Source of the DNA: Leisingera sp. ANG-Vp
Lineage (GTDB): Bacteria > Pseudomonadota > Alphaproteobacteria > Rhodobacterales > Rhodobacteraceae
NCBI RefSeq assembly: GCF_000813725.1
Contig: NZ_JWLD01000068.1
Coordinates: forward strand, 1 to 40,956
DNA length: 40,956 nucleotides
Direction of reading: 5' to 3'
Under the pieces are notes generated by a model, which saw nothing but the letters and a program-made list of their open reading frames with translations, was not told where the DNA came from and did no database searches. The translations under genes and the position numbers were made by a program. This document shows, in pieces, positions 7,959 to 16,194 of the stretch; position 1 is the first letter of the stretch, and each line of letters begins with the position of its first letter.

Positions 7959-8480
7959 TTGAGATCTTCGGCCGTTATGTGCGCATTGCTCGCTTCCTTG
8001 TCGCTGTCTTCCTTCGCCAGTGCGCTGGAGATTAAGAACCAAACGGTCATCAAGGGGTGGTCCGTTATTGAGGCAAAGACAGACCGGGATGGCCATTCCT
8101 ACCAGGCACTCCGCTGCGATCAGCCGGGTTGCAATTCCCGGGAAGCGTCGATGTCCCTGTTGCTTTGGGGGTCGAAGTACCGCAATGCCATAACGCCGAT
8201 GGTTGGTCTTGGGTCAGATCTTCCCAGAAGGTTCCCTGCCCAGCTGAGTGTTGGGCGCAAATTATTCGCATACATTCAAAACAAGAAACCTGGTCCGCAT
8301 CGTCTATTGCCCAAACGGAAATCTGATGATGCAAAAATTGTCAGGGCGATGTTGTCAGCCTTGTCCCGCGATCCACAGGCAGTTGTTCATGTAACGTCCT
8401 CGCTTGGGGAACGAAAAATCAGCTTGAACGGGCTTCCGGAAGTACTGGCGTACTTTGATGAACATTGTTGGATAAACTAG
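7959..8480 (+). CDS. Orphan secreted protein, unknown function
   Basis: I do not recognise this protein. It has a good signal peptide (about SSAVMCALLASLSLSSFASA) and a mature part of about 145 residues with Cys residues in LRCDQPGCN and a C-terminal Cys in DEHCWIN. The best-supported start is TTG at 7959, with AAAGGA correctly spaced; a TTG at 7944 and an ATG at 7977 are alternatives. The mature segment SVGRKLFAYIQ... followed by a KIVRAMLSALSRD helix and KISLNGLPEVLAYFDEHC reads like an invasion-associated-locus-B-type or similar periplasmic fold, but I cannot confirm this. Base composition is slightly lower in GC than its neighbours. It is divergent from ettA. Confidence 0.65.
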   Translation: MRSSAVMCALLASLSLSSFASALEIKNQTVIKGWSVIEAKTDRDGHSYQALRCDQPGCNSREASMSLLLWGSKYRNAITPMVGLGSDLPRRFPAQLSVGRKLFAYIQNKKPGPHRLLPKRKSDDAKIVRAMLSALSRDPQAVVHVTSSLGERKISLNGLPEVLAYFDEHCWIN

Positions 8481-8617
8481 CTAGCTCTGCCAAGGTTCCC
8501 TTGAACGAAGCTAATGAGCTTGCAGTTTGCAAAGCAACGCAACTCCAACTGTTCCGTGCGCTGCCCTCTGTTGCGTGAAGGCACCGCTCAACATGTGATT
8601 GATCTCCCCCGCAGATT

Positions 8618-9241
8618 ATGCGCATCAAGGCCTTCATGGTTTGCAAGCTGCCGCATATCCGTCCGGGGCAGAGCGTCGGGCTGCTCGGCGGATCCTTCGA
8701 TCCGCCGCACCGGGGCCATGCGGCGATTGCGCGGGCCGCGCTGACGGCCTTTGGCCTCGATCACCTGGTGCTGCTGGTGTCGCCGGGCAATCCGTTGAAA
8801 TCCCGCCAGCCGGCGCCGCTGGGGCGGCGGATTGATGCCTGCGAAAAACTGATCCGGCATCCGCGCATCCATATCAGCGGCATCGAAGCCGACCTTGGCA
8901 CCCGCTACACCGCGCAGACCCTGCGCCACCTGCGCCGCCGCCATCCCGGCGTGCGTTTTGTCTGGCTGATGGGGGCCGACAATCTCACTCATTTCCACCG
9001 CTGGAAGGACTGGCGGCAGATCTTGGACACTGTGCCGGTGGGCGTCCTGGCCCGCCCGAACGACCGGATCTCGGCGCGGTTTTCGCCTGCGGCGACGATC
9101 TACCGGCACGCCATGCGGAAAGGCTGCGTAAGCCATCTTCTGGCACAGGCCGAAAGCCCGGCCTGGTGCTTTGTCAACGTGCCGATGGTGGACGTGAGTT
9201 CAACCGAGATCCGCGCCCGCGGCGAGTGGTCAGCGGCGTAA
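8618..9241 (+). CDS. nadD: Nicotinate-mononucleotide adenylyltransferase
   Basis: This enzyme converts nicotinate mononucleotide and ATP to deamido-NAD in NAD biosynthesis. The 207-residue product shows the nucleotidyltransferase motif [11 protein letters not shown] (about residues 24-34), the [16 protein letters not shown] segment specific for NadD, and the C-terminal SSTEIR motif. Length is normal. An alternative ATG at 8636, preceded by AAGG, would shorten the product by six residues. In many alphaproteobacteria nadD sits near obg/proA and rsfS; here it is instead flanked by an orphan secreted protein and an EamA transporter, whose gene overlaps its 3' end by 12 bp on the other strand. Confidence 0.96.
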   Translation: MRIKAFMVCKLPHIRPGQSVGLLGGSFDPPHRGHAAIARAALTAFGLDHLVLLVSPGNPLKSRQPAPLGRRIDACEKLIRHPRIHISGIEADLGTRYTAQTLRHLRRRHPGVRFVWLMGADNLTHFHRWKDWRQILDTVPVGVLARPNDRISARFSPAATIYRHAMRKGCVSHLLAQAESPAWCFVNVPMVDVSSTEIRARGEWSAA

Positions 9242-10057
9242 GGCAGCCGAGGCCAGCCCCGCCGACAGCACCACCGCCAGCCCGGCCCAGGTCCACAGAT
9301 CGGGCAGGTCGCTGAACACCGCCCAGCCCAGCCCCACCGCGGCCACCAGCTGGAAATAGACCATCGGCGCCAGCTTCACCGCCTGCACCTTGCTGTAGGC
9401 AAACAGCAGCAACAGGTTGCCCATCATCGAAAATGCCGCGCTTCCCACCGTCAGCGCGGCAGTAGAGGGAGTGAGCTCGGGCAGGTTGCTGAGGCCCAGC
9501 GGCAGCATCAGCACCGCGCTCAGCAGCAGTTGCGTCAGGCTCAGCTCCAGCGGCGAGCCCACATGCGCCAGCCAGCGTGAGCTGGTCAGGAAAGCGCCGT
9601 AGAAGCAGCCCGCCAGCACCGCCCACAGGAGATTGATGGAGCCGCCCAGACCGGGACGCACCACGATCAGCACGCCGAGGAATCCCAGCGCCATCAGCAG
9701 GCTGCGCAAAAGCGTGGCCTGCTCGCGCAAAAGCAGCACTGACAGCACGTAGCTCACAATCGGGCCGATGAAGAAGGCGGCAAAGACATTGGCCAGCGGC
9801 TCGGTTACCAGCGCAAACTGGATTGAGAAGATACCGCCTGTCAGCAGCCCGGCCCGCAGCCACAGCCGCCAGTCGCCCAAGAGCGAATAGGCCCGGCGCG
9901 GCACAAAGGGCAGGATCAGCGCGGTGCCGATGGCGAACCGCGACCAGGCGACAAAGGCCGGGGCGGCCAATCCGCTGCCGGTCAGCAGCTTGCCGCACAG
10001 ATCGCCCGCGGGGATCATTGACATGGCCGCGAACATGAGGATGACTGCCTGCAACAT
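9230..10057 (-). CDS. EamA-family (DMT) transporter
   Basis: This is a 275-residue inner-membrane protein of the drug/metabolite transporter superfamily. About ten hydrophobic segments are visible, arranged as two five-helix EamA repeats; the first ends around the segment [11 protein letters not shown] and the second around [21 protein letters not shown], the usual end-of-repeat pattern. The start [19 protein letters not shown] has no strong ribosome binding site, so a downstream start cannot be excluded. The gene is convergent with nadD and overlaps its last 12 bp. The substrate is unknown; DMT members export amino acids, nucleosides or other metabolites. Confidence 0.92.
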   Translation of the reverse strand: MLQAVILMFAAMSMIPAGDLCGKLLTGSGLAAPAFVAWSRFAIGTALILPFVPRRAYSLLGDWRLWLRAGLLTGGIFSIQFALVTEPLANVFAAFFIGPIVSYVLSVLLLREQATLLRSLLMALGFLGVLIVVRPGLGGSINLLWAVLAGCFYGAFLTSSRWLAHVGSPLELSLTQLLLSAVLMLPLGLSNLPELTPSTAALTVGSAAFSMMGNLLLLFAYSKVQAVKLAPMVYFQLVAAVGLGWAVFSDLPDLWTWAGLAVVLSAGLASAALRR

Positions 10058-10165
10058 GGCGCCAGCGGTAGCAGGGTTTCCCGGGGCGCAAAAGCCCGGA
10101 TTTCACGGCGGAATGCCGGATGCCGGGGATTGAAGAAGAGCAGCTCCTGGGCCTAAAAAGATAAC

Positions 10166-11650
10166 ATGATCTCACGCCGGTTTTTCCTGACATCCGGGCT
10201 TGCCGCATTGGCGGGCTCTTCTGCATTGGCCAATGCCCCGGCCGTTTCCCTGCGCCCCGTGTCCCGCCGGACCAGTTCCCTGGCAGCAGGCGGCGACGGT
10301 CTCAAGGCGCTGCTGGCACGCGCCAAGCTGCCTGGCCATGCGGTCTGTGCGGTTGCGGATGTGAAGACAGGACGGGTGCTGGAATCCTCCGGCGGTGCCG
10401 AAGCTTTGCCGCCCGCCAGTGTCGCCAAGGCGCTGACCGCGCTCTATGCGCTGGATGTGCTGGGGGCGGGGCATCGTTTTGAGACCCGCATCCTTGCCAC
10501 CGGCAGCGTGTCCGGCGGCGTCGTCCAGGGCGATCTGATCCTGGCCGGCGGCGGCGACCCTATGCTCAATACCGATCATCTTGCCCTGCTTGCCAAATCC
10601 CTGAAGAGCGCGGGAGTGCGCGAAGTACGGGGAAAATTCCTGGTTTGGGACGGGGCACTTCCCAGGATCCAGTCGATTGATCCGGGCCAGCCCGACCACG
10701 TTGGCTATTCCCCGGCGGTTGCCGGTATCGCCCTGAACTTCAACCGCGTTCATTTCGAGTGGAAACGCGCTTCCAGCGGCTGGGCGATCACCATGGACGC
10801 GCGGACCGAAAAATACCGGCCCGAGGTTGCCACCGCCCGGATGCAGATCCAATCCCGTGCGGTGCCGGTCTATACCTATGCCGAAAAGGGCGGGGTGGAC
10901 CAGTGGACCGTGGCCAGCAAGGCGCTGGGCAAAGGCGGCGCGCGCTGGCTGCCGGTGCGCAACCCGGGCGCTTACGCGGGGGATGTGTTCCGCACCCTGG
11001 CGCGCTCCAATGGCATTGCCCTGCCAAAGGCCAGGACCGTCAAATCGCTGCCGTCCGCGCAGCTGCTGGCGCAGCACCACAGCCCGCCGATGGATGTGAT
11101 GCTGAAGGCGATGCTGAAGTATTCCAACAACCTGATGGCCGAGATGATCGGCATGGCCGCCACCGCCAAACGCGCCGGGCGGCCTGCCTCACTGAAAGCC
11201 TCGGCGGCGGAAATGAGCCGCTGGGCGGCCGGCAAGTACGGCATGTCCGGCACCAGGCTGGTGGATCACTCGGGCCTGGGCGATGCCTCGCGGATGACGC
11301 CCGGCGACCTCACCGGGGCTTTGGTCGCCGCCTACAGGGCGGGGCATCTGAAACCGCTGCTGAAACGGTTCCCGATGCGCGATGCCAAGGGCCGGATCCT
11401 CAAGGGCCACCCGATTACAGTCGCCGCAAAGACCGGCACGCTGAACTTTGTCTCCGGTCTCGGCGGCTTCATGACTGCGGCCGACGGTACCGAACTGGCC
11501 TTTGCCATCTTCACCGCCGACCAGAAGGCCCGTGCCCGCATCCCGCGCGCGCAGCGGGAGCGGCCCAAGGGCGCCCGAAGCTGGAACCGCCGTGCCAAGC
11601 AGCTGCAGCAGCAGCTGATCGAACGCTGGGGTGCTGTTTACGGCAGCTGA
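10166..11650 (+). CDS. dacB: D-alanyl-D-alanine carboxypeptidase/endopeptidase, PBP4 type
   Basis: This is a periplasmic peptidoglycan hydrolase of peptidase family S13. The 494-residue product has a twin-arginine-like leader (MISRRFFLTSGLAALAGSSA), the acyl-enzyme motif SVAK (Ser85 to Lys88), a long insert domain between motif 1 and motif 2 as in PBP4, the second motif SNN (about residues 320-322) and the KTG motif (about 422-424). It therefore has all catalytic residues. The last codons overlap the convergent HxlR gene by 13 bp. The ATG at 10166 is the first in frame and fits the leader. The gene is not in an evident operon. Confidence 0.96.
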   Translation: MISRRFFLTSGLAALAGSSALANAPAVSLRPVSRRTSSLAAGGDGLKALLARAKLPGHAVCAVADVKTGRVLESSGGAEALPPASVAKALTALYALDVLGAGHRFETRILATGSVSGGVVQGDLILAGGGDPMLNTDHLALLAKSLKSAGVREVRGKFLVWDGALPRIQSIDPGQPDHVGYSPAVAGIALNFNRVHFEWKRASSGWAITMDARTEKYRPEVATARMQIQSRAVPVYTYAEKGGVDQWTVASKALGKGGARWLPVRNPGAYAGDVFRTLARSNGIALPKARTVKSLPSAQLLAQHHSPPMDVMLKAMLKYSNNLMAEMIGMAATAKRAGRPASLKASAAEMSRWAAGKYGMSGTRLVDHSGLGDASRMTPGDLTGALVAAYRAGHLKPLLKRFPMRDAKGRILKGHPITVAAKTGTLNFVSGLGGFMTAADGTELAFAIFTADQKARARIPRAQRERPKGARSWNRRAKQLQQQLIERWGAVYGS

Positions 11651-12021
11651 CGGGCCTCTGCGACCGTCTCGCCGGTTTGCGGATCATAGAGCCCGCCGCC
11701 CAGATGCGTGTGCCCCCAGCCCATGATCTGCAGCAAGACCGGCTCCAGGCTGCGGCCCTGTTCCGTCATCCTGTAGCGGTAGCGGACCGGGCGGTCCTGG
11801 TAGGCCTCGCGCTCAATCAGCTCCAATGTCATCAACCGCTTCAGGCGGTCTGACAGCAGGTTGGCGGCGATGTGCTCCTCGCTGGCCTGCAGCTCCTGAA
11901 AGGTATGCTTGCCGTGCCACATCAGGTCGCGCACGACCAGAAGCGTCCATTTGTCCCCCAGGATGTCCAGCGTGCGGGCAATCGAGCAGCGTGAGCGGAA
12001 GGGCGTTTTCGGTTGGGTCAT
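11638..12021 (-). CDS. HxlR-family transcriptional regulator
   Basis: This is a 127-residue winged-helix DNA-binding protein of the HxlR (DUF24) family. It has the typical Cys near the N-terminus (FRSRCSIARTLDILGDKWTLLVVRDL) and the RFxEL-like recognition region (TFQELQASEEHIAANLLSDRLKRL), followed by a YRMTEQGRSLEPVLLQIMGWG wing. Many HxlR proteins respond to electrophiles or thiol stress through this Cys, which would be consistent with the divergent cysteine-synthase-like gene. Two operator-like palindromes occupy the shared intergenic region (12059-12113). The start at 12021 has GGAG upstream. The effector is unknown. Confidence 0.93.
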   Translation of the reverse strand: MTQPKTPFRSRCSIARTLDILGDKWTLLVVRDLMWHGKHTFQELQASEEHIAANLLSDRLKRLMTLELIEREAYQDRPVRYRYRMTEQGRSLEPVLLQIMGWGHTHLGGGLYDPQTGETVAEARQLP

Positions 12022-12058
12022 GAGAGGACTCCGGGAAAATCATGCAGGGCTACTGTAA

Positions 12059-12081
12059 GTGGCTTTCAAAATGAAAGCCAC
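12059..12081. promoter_or_regulatory. Candidate HxlR operator 1 (perfect palindrome)
   Basis: GTGGCTTTCA, then AAA, then TGAAAGCCAC: a perfect 10-bp inverted repeat in the gap between the divergent hxlR-like and cysteine-synthase-like genes. Its position and symmetry fit binding by a dimeric HxlR protein. It matches a second site starting 32 bp further right. Confidence 0.65.
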
Positions 12082-12090
12082 TGCTGCAGA

Positions 12091-12113
12091 GTGACTTTTA
12101 AATTGCAAGTGAG
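12091..12113. promoter_or_regulatory. Candidate HxlR operator 2 (degenerate copy)
   Basis: This 23-bp segment matches operator 1 at 16 of 23 positions in the same register (GTGxCTTTxAAAxTGxAAG core). The offset of 32 bp is close to three helical turns, so dimers bound to both would lie on one face of the DNA. It lies about 25 bp before the ATG of the downstream enzyme gene. Confidence 0.5.
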
Positions 12114-12137
12114 TCGTGCAGAAGAGGAGGCACCAGG

Positions 12138-13049
12138 ATGCAAGCGATAGGAAACACGCCGCTGGTGCGGCTTACCCGCATGACGGGGCCGGACAGTGCG
12201 GAGGTCTATGTGAAGTGGGAAGGCGCCAATCCGACCGGCAGCATGAAGGACCGGATGGCGCTGTCGATGATCGAAGGGGCCGAACGCCGGGGCGAACTGC
12301 AGCCGGGCGGGCGGGTCGTGGAATACACCGGGGGCAGCACCGGCAGCTCTTTGGCGATGGTCTGCGCAGCCCGCGGCTACAAGGCGCATTTCGTTTCCTC
12401 AAACGCGTTTTCCGAGGAAAAGCTGCAGACCATGCGGGCCTATGGGGCCGAGGTTGAGATCATCCACGCCGAAGGCGGTGTCCTGACCGCCAGCGTAATC
12501 GACCGCACCATTGCCCGCGCCAAACAGCTGGCGGCGGAACCCGGGGTGTTCTGGACCGACCAGGTCAACAACATGGACAACAAGCGCGGCTATCACGGCA
12601 TGGCGCGGGAAATCCTGTCACAGCTGGACGGCCCGGTGGATGAATTTGTCATGGCGGCGGGCGGCGGCGGCTGCATTTCCGGCAATGCCGAGATCCTGAA
12701 ACAGCACAACCCGGACACCCGCATCACCGCCATCGAGCCTTATCACGTGCGCAACCTCTCGGGCGGCGACACTGGCGGCACTCATCAGCTGGAGGGCATC
12801 GGCCTGTCCTTTGTGCCGGAAATCCTGCGCCGCGATCTGATAGACGAGGTGGTGCCGGTCAAGGATGAAGACGCCTTTGCCGCGGCACGCCGGCTGGCAC
12901 AGCAGGAGGGGCTTCTGGGCGGCATCACCTCGGGTGCCAATATCTGGGCGGCGCTGCAGCGAGCCAGGGAGCTGGGCCCGGGCAAACGGGTTGTCACCGT
13001 AGTGATCGACACCGGTCTGCGCTACTTGAACTCCGGTCTCCACCGGTGA
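12138..13049 (+). CDS. PLP-dependent cysteine synthase family protein
   Basis: This is a fold-type II PLP enzyme related to O-acetylserine sulfhydrylase and cystathionine beta-synthase. The 303-residue product starts almost directly at the family motif AIGNTPLVRL. The PLP lysine is Lys37 in NPTGSMKDRM, the substrate loop is TGGSTGSS (TSGNTG in CysK) and the phosphate loop is GGGGCISG. These deviations from canonical CysK suggest a relative with a different nucleophile or acceptor. AGGAGG upstream supports the ATG at 12138. It is divergent from the HxlR regulator and probably controlled by it. The exact reaction is not determinable; CysK annotation would be an over-call. Confidence 0.9.
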   Translation: MQAIGNTPLVRLTRMTGPDSAEVYVKWEGANPTGSMKDRMALSMIEGAERRGELQPGGRVVEYTGGSTGSSLAMVCAARGYKAHFVSSNAFSEEKLQTMRAYGAEVEIIHAEGGVLTASVIDRTIARAKQLAAEPGVFWTDQVNNMDNKRGYHGMAREILSQLDGPVDEFVMAAGGGGCISGNAEILKQHNPDTRITAIEPYHVRNLSGGDTGGTHQLEGIGLSFVPEILRRDLIDEVVPVKDEDAFAAARRLAQQEGLLGGITSGANIWAALQRARELGPGKRVVTVVIDTGLRYLNSGLHR

Positions 13050-13091
13050 CCGGAATGGCGCAGACGTGAAGGATGGGGAGGGCGCATCGGT

Positions 13092-13112
13092 TTGACATTG
13101 TTCAACTCAGGC
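13092..13112 (+). promoter_or_regulatory. Possible sigma70-type -35 element (TTGACA) of the cyclase-family gene
   Basis: TTGACA occurs at 13092-13097, about 70 bp before the ATG at 13168. A TAGTTT near 13113 would give a 15-bp spacer, shorter than ideal, so the promoter is only tentative. Confidence 0.3.
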
Positions 13113-13167
13113 TAGTTTCCTGTCGATGCAGCCGCCAGCAAGGCGGCGCCAATCCAGGGAGAAGCTA

Positions 13168-13983
13168 ATGTGTGACGTTTGCGTAATGAATGCCGTCAAG
13201 GATCAGATGCTGTCGCGCCGGTCGCTGTTCAAGGCTGGAGCCGCCGTTGCTGCGGGTGCCGCCCTGAGTGCGGCGGCCGCGGCTCCCGCCACTGCCATGG
13301 CACATGGCGGGGTGGTCGACATGACTCATACCTATGATGCGGATTTTCCGACCTATTTTGGTCAGCCGGGTGTGGAGATCAATCAGGCGTTCAATTTTAA
13401 GGATAACGGTTTCAACCTGTTTAATCTGACACTGAATGAGCATACCGGCACCCATATCGACGCGCCGCTGCATTTCTCGGCCGACGGTCAGGCGGTGAAC
13501 GAAATCCCGGTGCAGAACCTGATTTGCCCGCTTTGCGTGATCGACATCGCCGCCCGCGCCGCCGAAAACGCAGATGCCCAGGTCACACCGGATGATATCG
13601 CGGCCTGGACAGCTGAGCATGGCGGCATTCCGGATGGTGCCTGCGTGGCGATGCATTCCGGATGGGGCGGCAAGACTGGCGGCGGTGGCTTCCGCAATGC
13701 GGACGGCGAAGGCGTCATGCACTTTCCAGGCTTCCACGTCGAGGCAGCACAGATGCTGCTGGAAACCGGTGCTGTGGCGCTGGCGGTGGACACGCTGTCA
13801 CTGGATCACGGGCCGTCTGCGGACTTCGCAACCCATTACGCATGGCTGCCGCAGAACCGCTACGGGATTGAAAACCTGGCCAATCTCGATCAGGTCCCGG
13901 CCAGCGGCGCGCAATTGTTTGTCGGTGCGCCCGCGCACCGGGGCGGCTCCGGCGGGCCTGCCCGCATTCTAGCTATCGCGTGA
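13168..13983 (+). CDS. Cyclase-family metal-dependent hydrolase, Tat-exported
   Basis: This 271-residue protein belongs to the cyclase family (Pfam Cyclase; kynurenine-formamidase-like metal hydrolases). The signature HTGTHIDAPLHF is at about residues 92-103, giving metal ligands His92, His96, Asp98 and possibly His102. The N-terminus carries a twin-arginine motif SRRSLFKAG (Arg17-Arg18) followed by a long Ala-rich hydrophobic stretch ending at ATAMA, so the enzyme is probably exported folded. The leader is preceded by an unusual MCDVCVMNAV with a CxxC. The start at 13168 has AGGGAGAAG upstream. The substrate is unknown. It is convergent with the DUF2513 gene. Confidence 0.9.
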   Translation: MCDVCVMNAVKDQMLSRRSLFKAGAAVAAGAALSAAAAAPATAMAHGGVVDMTHTYDADFPTYFGQPGVEINQAFNFKDNGFNLFNLTLNEHTGTHIDAPLHFSADGQAVNEIPVQNLICPLCVIDIAARAAENADAQVTPDDIAAWTAEHGGIPDGACVAMHSGWGGKTGGGGFRNADGEGVMHFPGFHVEAAQMLLETGAVALAVDTLSLDHGPSADFATHYAWLPQNRYGIENLANLDQVPASGAQLFVGAPAHRGGSGGPARILAIA

Positions 13984-13987
13984 AAAC

Positions 13988-14021
13988 TTCCGGCCGGTGC
14001 TTTCAGCGTTCCGGCCGGTGC
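13988..14021. repeat. Two 13-bp direct repeats between convergent genes
   Basis: TTCCGGCCGGTGC occurs at 13988-14000 and again at 14009-14021. Because CCGGCCGG is self-complementary, the two copies can also pair as an 8-bp hairpin, which could end transcription from either side between the cyclase-family and DUF2513 genes. Confidence 0.5.
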
Positions 14022-14027
14022 CAGCCG

Positions 14028-14435
14028 TCAGGCGTGGGTGTCTTCCATCCTGCCCAGCTTGCCGCGTGTTATTTCCTTGGCCAGGTCGCTGAGAACTTCC
14101 ATGCTGAACCCGCCCAGCAGGCGGTGCCGTTCCCGCACCGCTTGCCAAACATCATCGGCGCGGATGTTGTCCAGAAGCTCATGACCGTTCCAGGTCAGCC
14201 CCCGTACCACCCAGTTTGCATTTTCCAGACGGCTGAATTTGGCAAAGCCTGCGCTTTCCAGAAGGCTGAGGTGGTAGGCAAGTTTGCGGGCTTCAGCGTC
14301 GGGCAGGCAATCGCCCGACGGCAGCATCATGGCCTCAGCAGTTGACTGCGGAAGCGCACAAAACATGTCCCGGCCCCCCTCTATCTCGAGGAGAAGCCTG
14401 CGGATTTCATCGATGTCTCTCTGCCATGCAGCCAT
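14028..14435 (-). CDS. DUF2513-like protein
   Basis: This is a 135-residue cytoplasmic protein with the features I associate with DUF2513: an N-terminal MAAWQRDIDEIRRLLLEIE helix, a mid-segment LAYHLSLLESAGFA, and the core LTWNGHELLDNIRADDVWQ. The pattern suggests a winged-helix-like fold found in phage and accessory genes; the biochemical role is unknown. The start at 14435 is preceded by a GGGAG/CAGG region. A longer frame to 14531 adds residues with no family likeness. It is a single gene between convergent and tandem neighbours. Confidence 0.75.
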   Translation of the reverse strand: MAAWQRDIDEIRRLLLEIEGGRDMFCALPQSTAEAMMLPSGDCLPDAEARKLAYHLSLLESAGFAKFSRLENANWVVRGLTWNGHELLDNIRADDVWQAVRERHRLLGGFSMEVLSDLAKEITRGKLGRMEDTHA

Positions 14436-14554
14436 GACCTGACTCCCGATACGGTGCGAACTAGCGCCAAATGGGAGTAGGTCAAGAGCGTTGCAAGCTT
14501 GCGTTGTGCAAGGCCGCCATGCACCAGGCACATATGATGAGAGGCTGCGGCGCC

Positions 14555-15766
14555 TTATGCCAGAAAGTCCTGATAGTAGTTCAGATACGGTTCGGGCAGG
14601 TCACCAGCTGTGCCGTAGACCTCTGTTTGATGCCCGCCAGCCCCGAATTCAGTGACTGCAACGGCCCATGGGTCGCTGCCGTCAGCGTCAATTTCCAGCC
14701 GCAGCGTGCGCTGCTGGTTTTCATAGATATCAAGCAGCGTATCACCGTTGTCCCGCGTGGTCTCTTTGTAGGCCAGTTCGCCGTTTTCATAGTGCGAGGT
14801 GATTGTGTTCCACTCAAACACATCATCCTTGTCTTCGCGCAGTGTTTCCGAGCGGATTCCATTGTCGAAATGAGACGTTGTGATGGAACCATCGTCATTG
14901 TGCTTTTCGTGCAGGGTGATCGTGCCGTCGGCATCATACACAATTCTGATGAAGCGCCAGCCCAGGGCATCTTTGGTGTCATACTTGTACAGGGCGCTGC
15001 GGATGCCGTTGTGAAATTCCTCTATTTTCCCAATGCCGTTGTCGAAGACGATGTGGCGACCCGCCAGTCCTCCGTCCGTGTCATATGAGGTCGATTTAAA
15101 CCGCCAATCCCTGATATCCTCCTCATCCCGCCAGACGACCGAAGTGGTTGCGCCGTTTTCAAGCACTTCCTCTTTAACGATGCCGTTGTCGAACCAGGTG
15201 GTGCGGGAAAACGGTGCGACGTTTGCAAAATCGTCATTGTAAAAACCGCTGTAGAGGATCTCGGTATCGATCCGCTCCCAGTCCTGGGTGTTTGCGACGT
15301 CATCCTGGCGGTGCAATGTGCGTATGCCGTCGTTAAACCTTTCGAAAGTCACGACACCGCTGTCCTGGGTTGTGGTGCGGGTGTTCAGCTCGCCATCGGG
15401 GGTGTAAGTGATGCTGCGCCAGCCCCAGTCCATGACATCGCCGCGATCGTCCCGGAAGAGAGACACGCGTATGCCGTTTTCATACTCCGCCACTGTCTCG
15501 ACGCCGTTGTCAAAGGTGACCGACCGCTGGGCGACAAGCCCGTTTTCATCATATGTAACCTGAATCCATTGGAAATCGTGGTTGTCGCCAAGATCATGCT
15601 TGTGGAAAACAACGGGCATATCGTTCAGGAACGATTTGTACTCATACAAGCCATCGTCATAGTGCGTCCGTACGCTTCTGAAGGAGCCTTCGTCAATTTC
15701 CGTCTCAACGATTTCCTTCTCGGCCCAGATGAAGGCGTTGTCGTAGTCCCGAATGACAGTCTGCAT
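14555..15766 (-). CDS. Repeat protein built from ~49-residue units, unknown function
   Basis: The 403-residue product consists almost entirely of about seven imperfect repeats of ~49 residues. Each has a YD-x-x-G turn, a strand pair ending in DNG, a second strand ending in NGIR, then an acidic segment with D-x-x-D-W and an (I/V)T end. Clear copies include FDNGVETV with YENGIRV, FDNGIGKIEEFHNGIR and HFDNGIRSE. There is no signal peptide, membrane segment or enzymatic motif. The unit resembles repeats I recall from RTX-type secreted proteins of Rhodobacterales, but here it stands alone without an RTX nonapeptide array. It is very acidic, so calcium or surface binding is possible. The function is unknown. 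Confidence 0.8.
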   Translation of the reverse strand: MQTVIRDYDNAFIWAEKEIVETEIDEGSFRSVRTHYDDGLYEYKSFLNDMPVVFHKHDLGDNHDFQWIQVTYDENGLVAQRSVTFDNGVETVAEYENGIRVSLFRDDRGDVMDWGWRSITYTPDGELNTRTTTQDSGVVTFERFNDGIRTLHRQDDVANTQDWERIDTEILYSGFYNDDFANVAPFSRTTWFDNGIVKEEVLENGATTSVVWRDEEDIRDWRFKSTSYDTDGGLAGRHIVFDNGIGKIEEFHNGIRSALYKYDTKDALGWRFIRIVYDADGTITLHEKHNDDGSITTSHFDNGIRSETLREDKDDVFEWNTITSHYENGELAYKETTRDNGDTLLDIYENQQRTLRLEIDADGSDPWAVAVTEFGAGGHQTEVYGTAGDLPEPYLNYYQDFLA

Positions 15767-16159
15767 GAGGTTGCTCCGGCTATTTGTGATGAAAATCTGT
15801 TATGGTGTATTTATCAGGTATTTGAACGGCTTTGAGTTGAGTAAGTGTTTGAAGAAAATTTGTTGCTAAACGTTTAAGTGCAGGGAGCTTCTTCTGCGCG
15901 GCGGGCAATGGCTGGCCATGCTGTGAACGTCCTCAGGGTCGCGCACGCTGCTTGGCGGCAAGGGCCGAAGCAGCCGCCGGCAATCCTGTCAGCTGGACCT
16001 GATGCTGGGGGAGTTCGCCCTGCTGGCGGTCAGGCCATGGTGCAAGCGCATCTGTCAGCGGCGGGCGCAAACACTCTCCGCCCGTGCCGCTTTAGTCCCG
16101 AACCGCCAATCCGGCGCCGGGTTGCCTTCGGGGCAGAGATTTTTCTGAAAAGTCTGCAA
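15767..16159. other. Intergenic region without a supported gene
   Basis: About 390 bp between the start of the repeat-protein gene and the terB terminator. The first ~100 bp next to the repeat-protein gene are AT-rich and probably carry its promoter. The remainder is GC-rich with open frames lacking protein-like composition. I see no RNA gene. Confidence 0.5.
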
Positions 16160-16181
16160 GGCCGGGGCCAATGCCCCGGCC
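16160..16181 (-). terminator. Hairpin terminator downstream of terB-like gene
   Basis: GGCCGGGGC (16160-16168) pairs perfectly with GCCCCGGCC (16173-16181) around a CAAT loop, 13 bp after the terB-like stop codon. On the minus strand it is followed by TTGCAGACTTTT, a moderately U-rich tail. Confidence 0.65.
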
Positions 16182-16194
16182 CCTTTAGGCCTGT

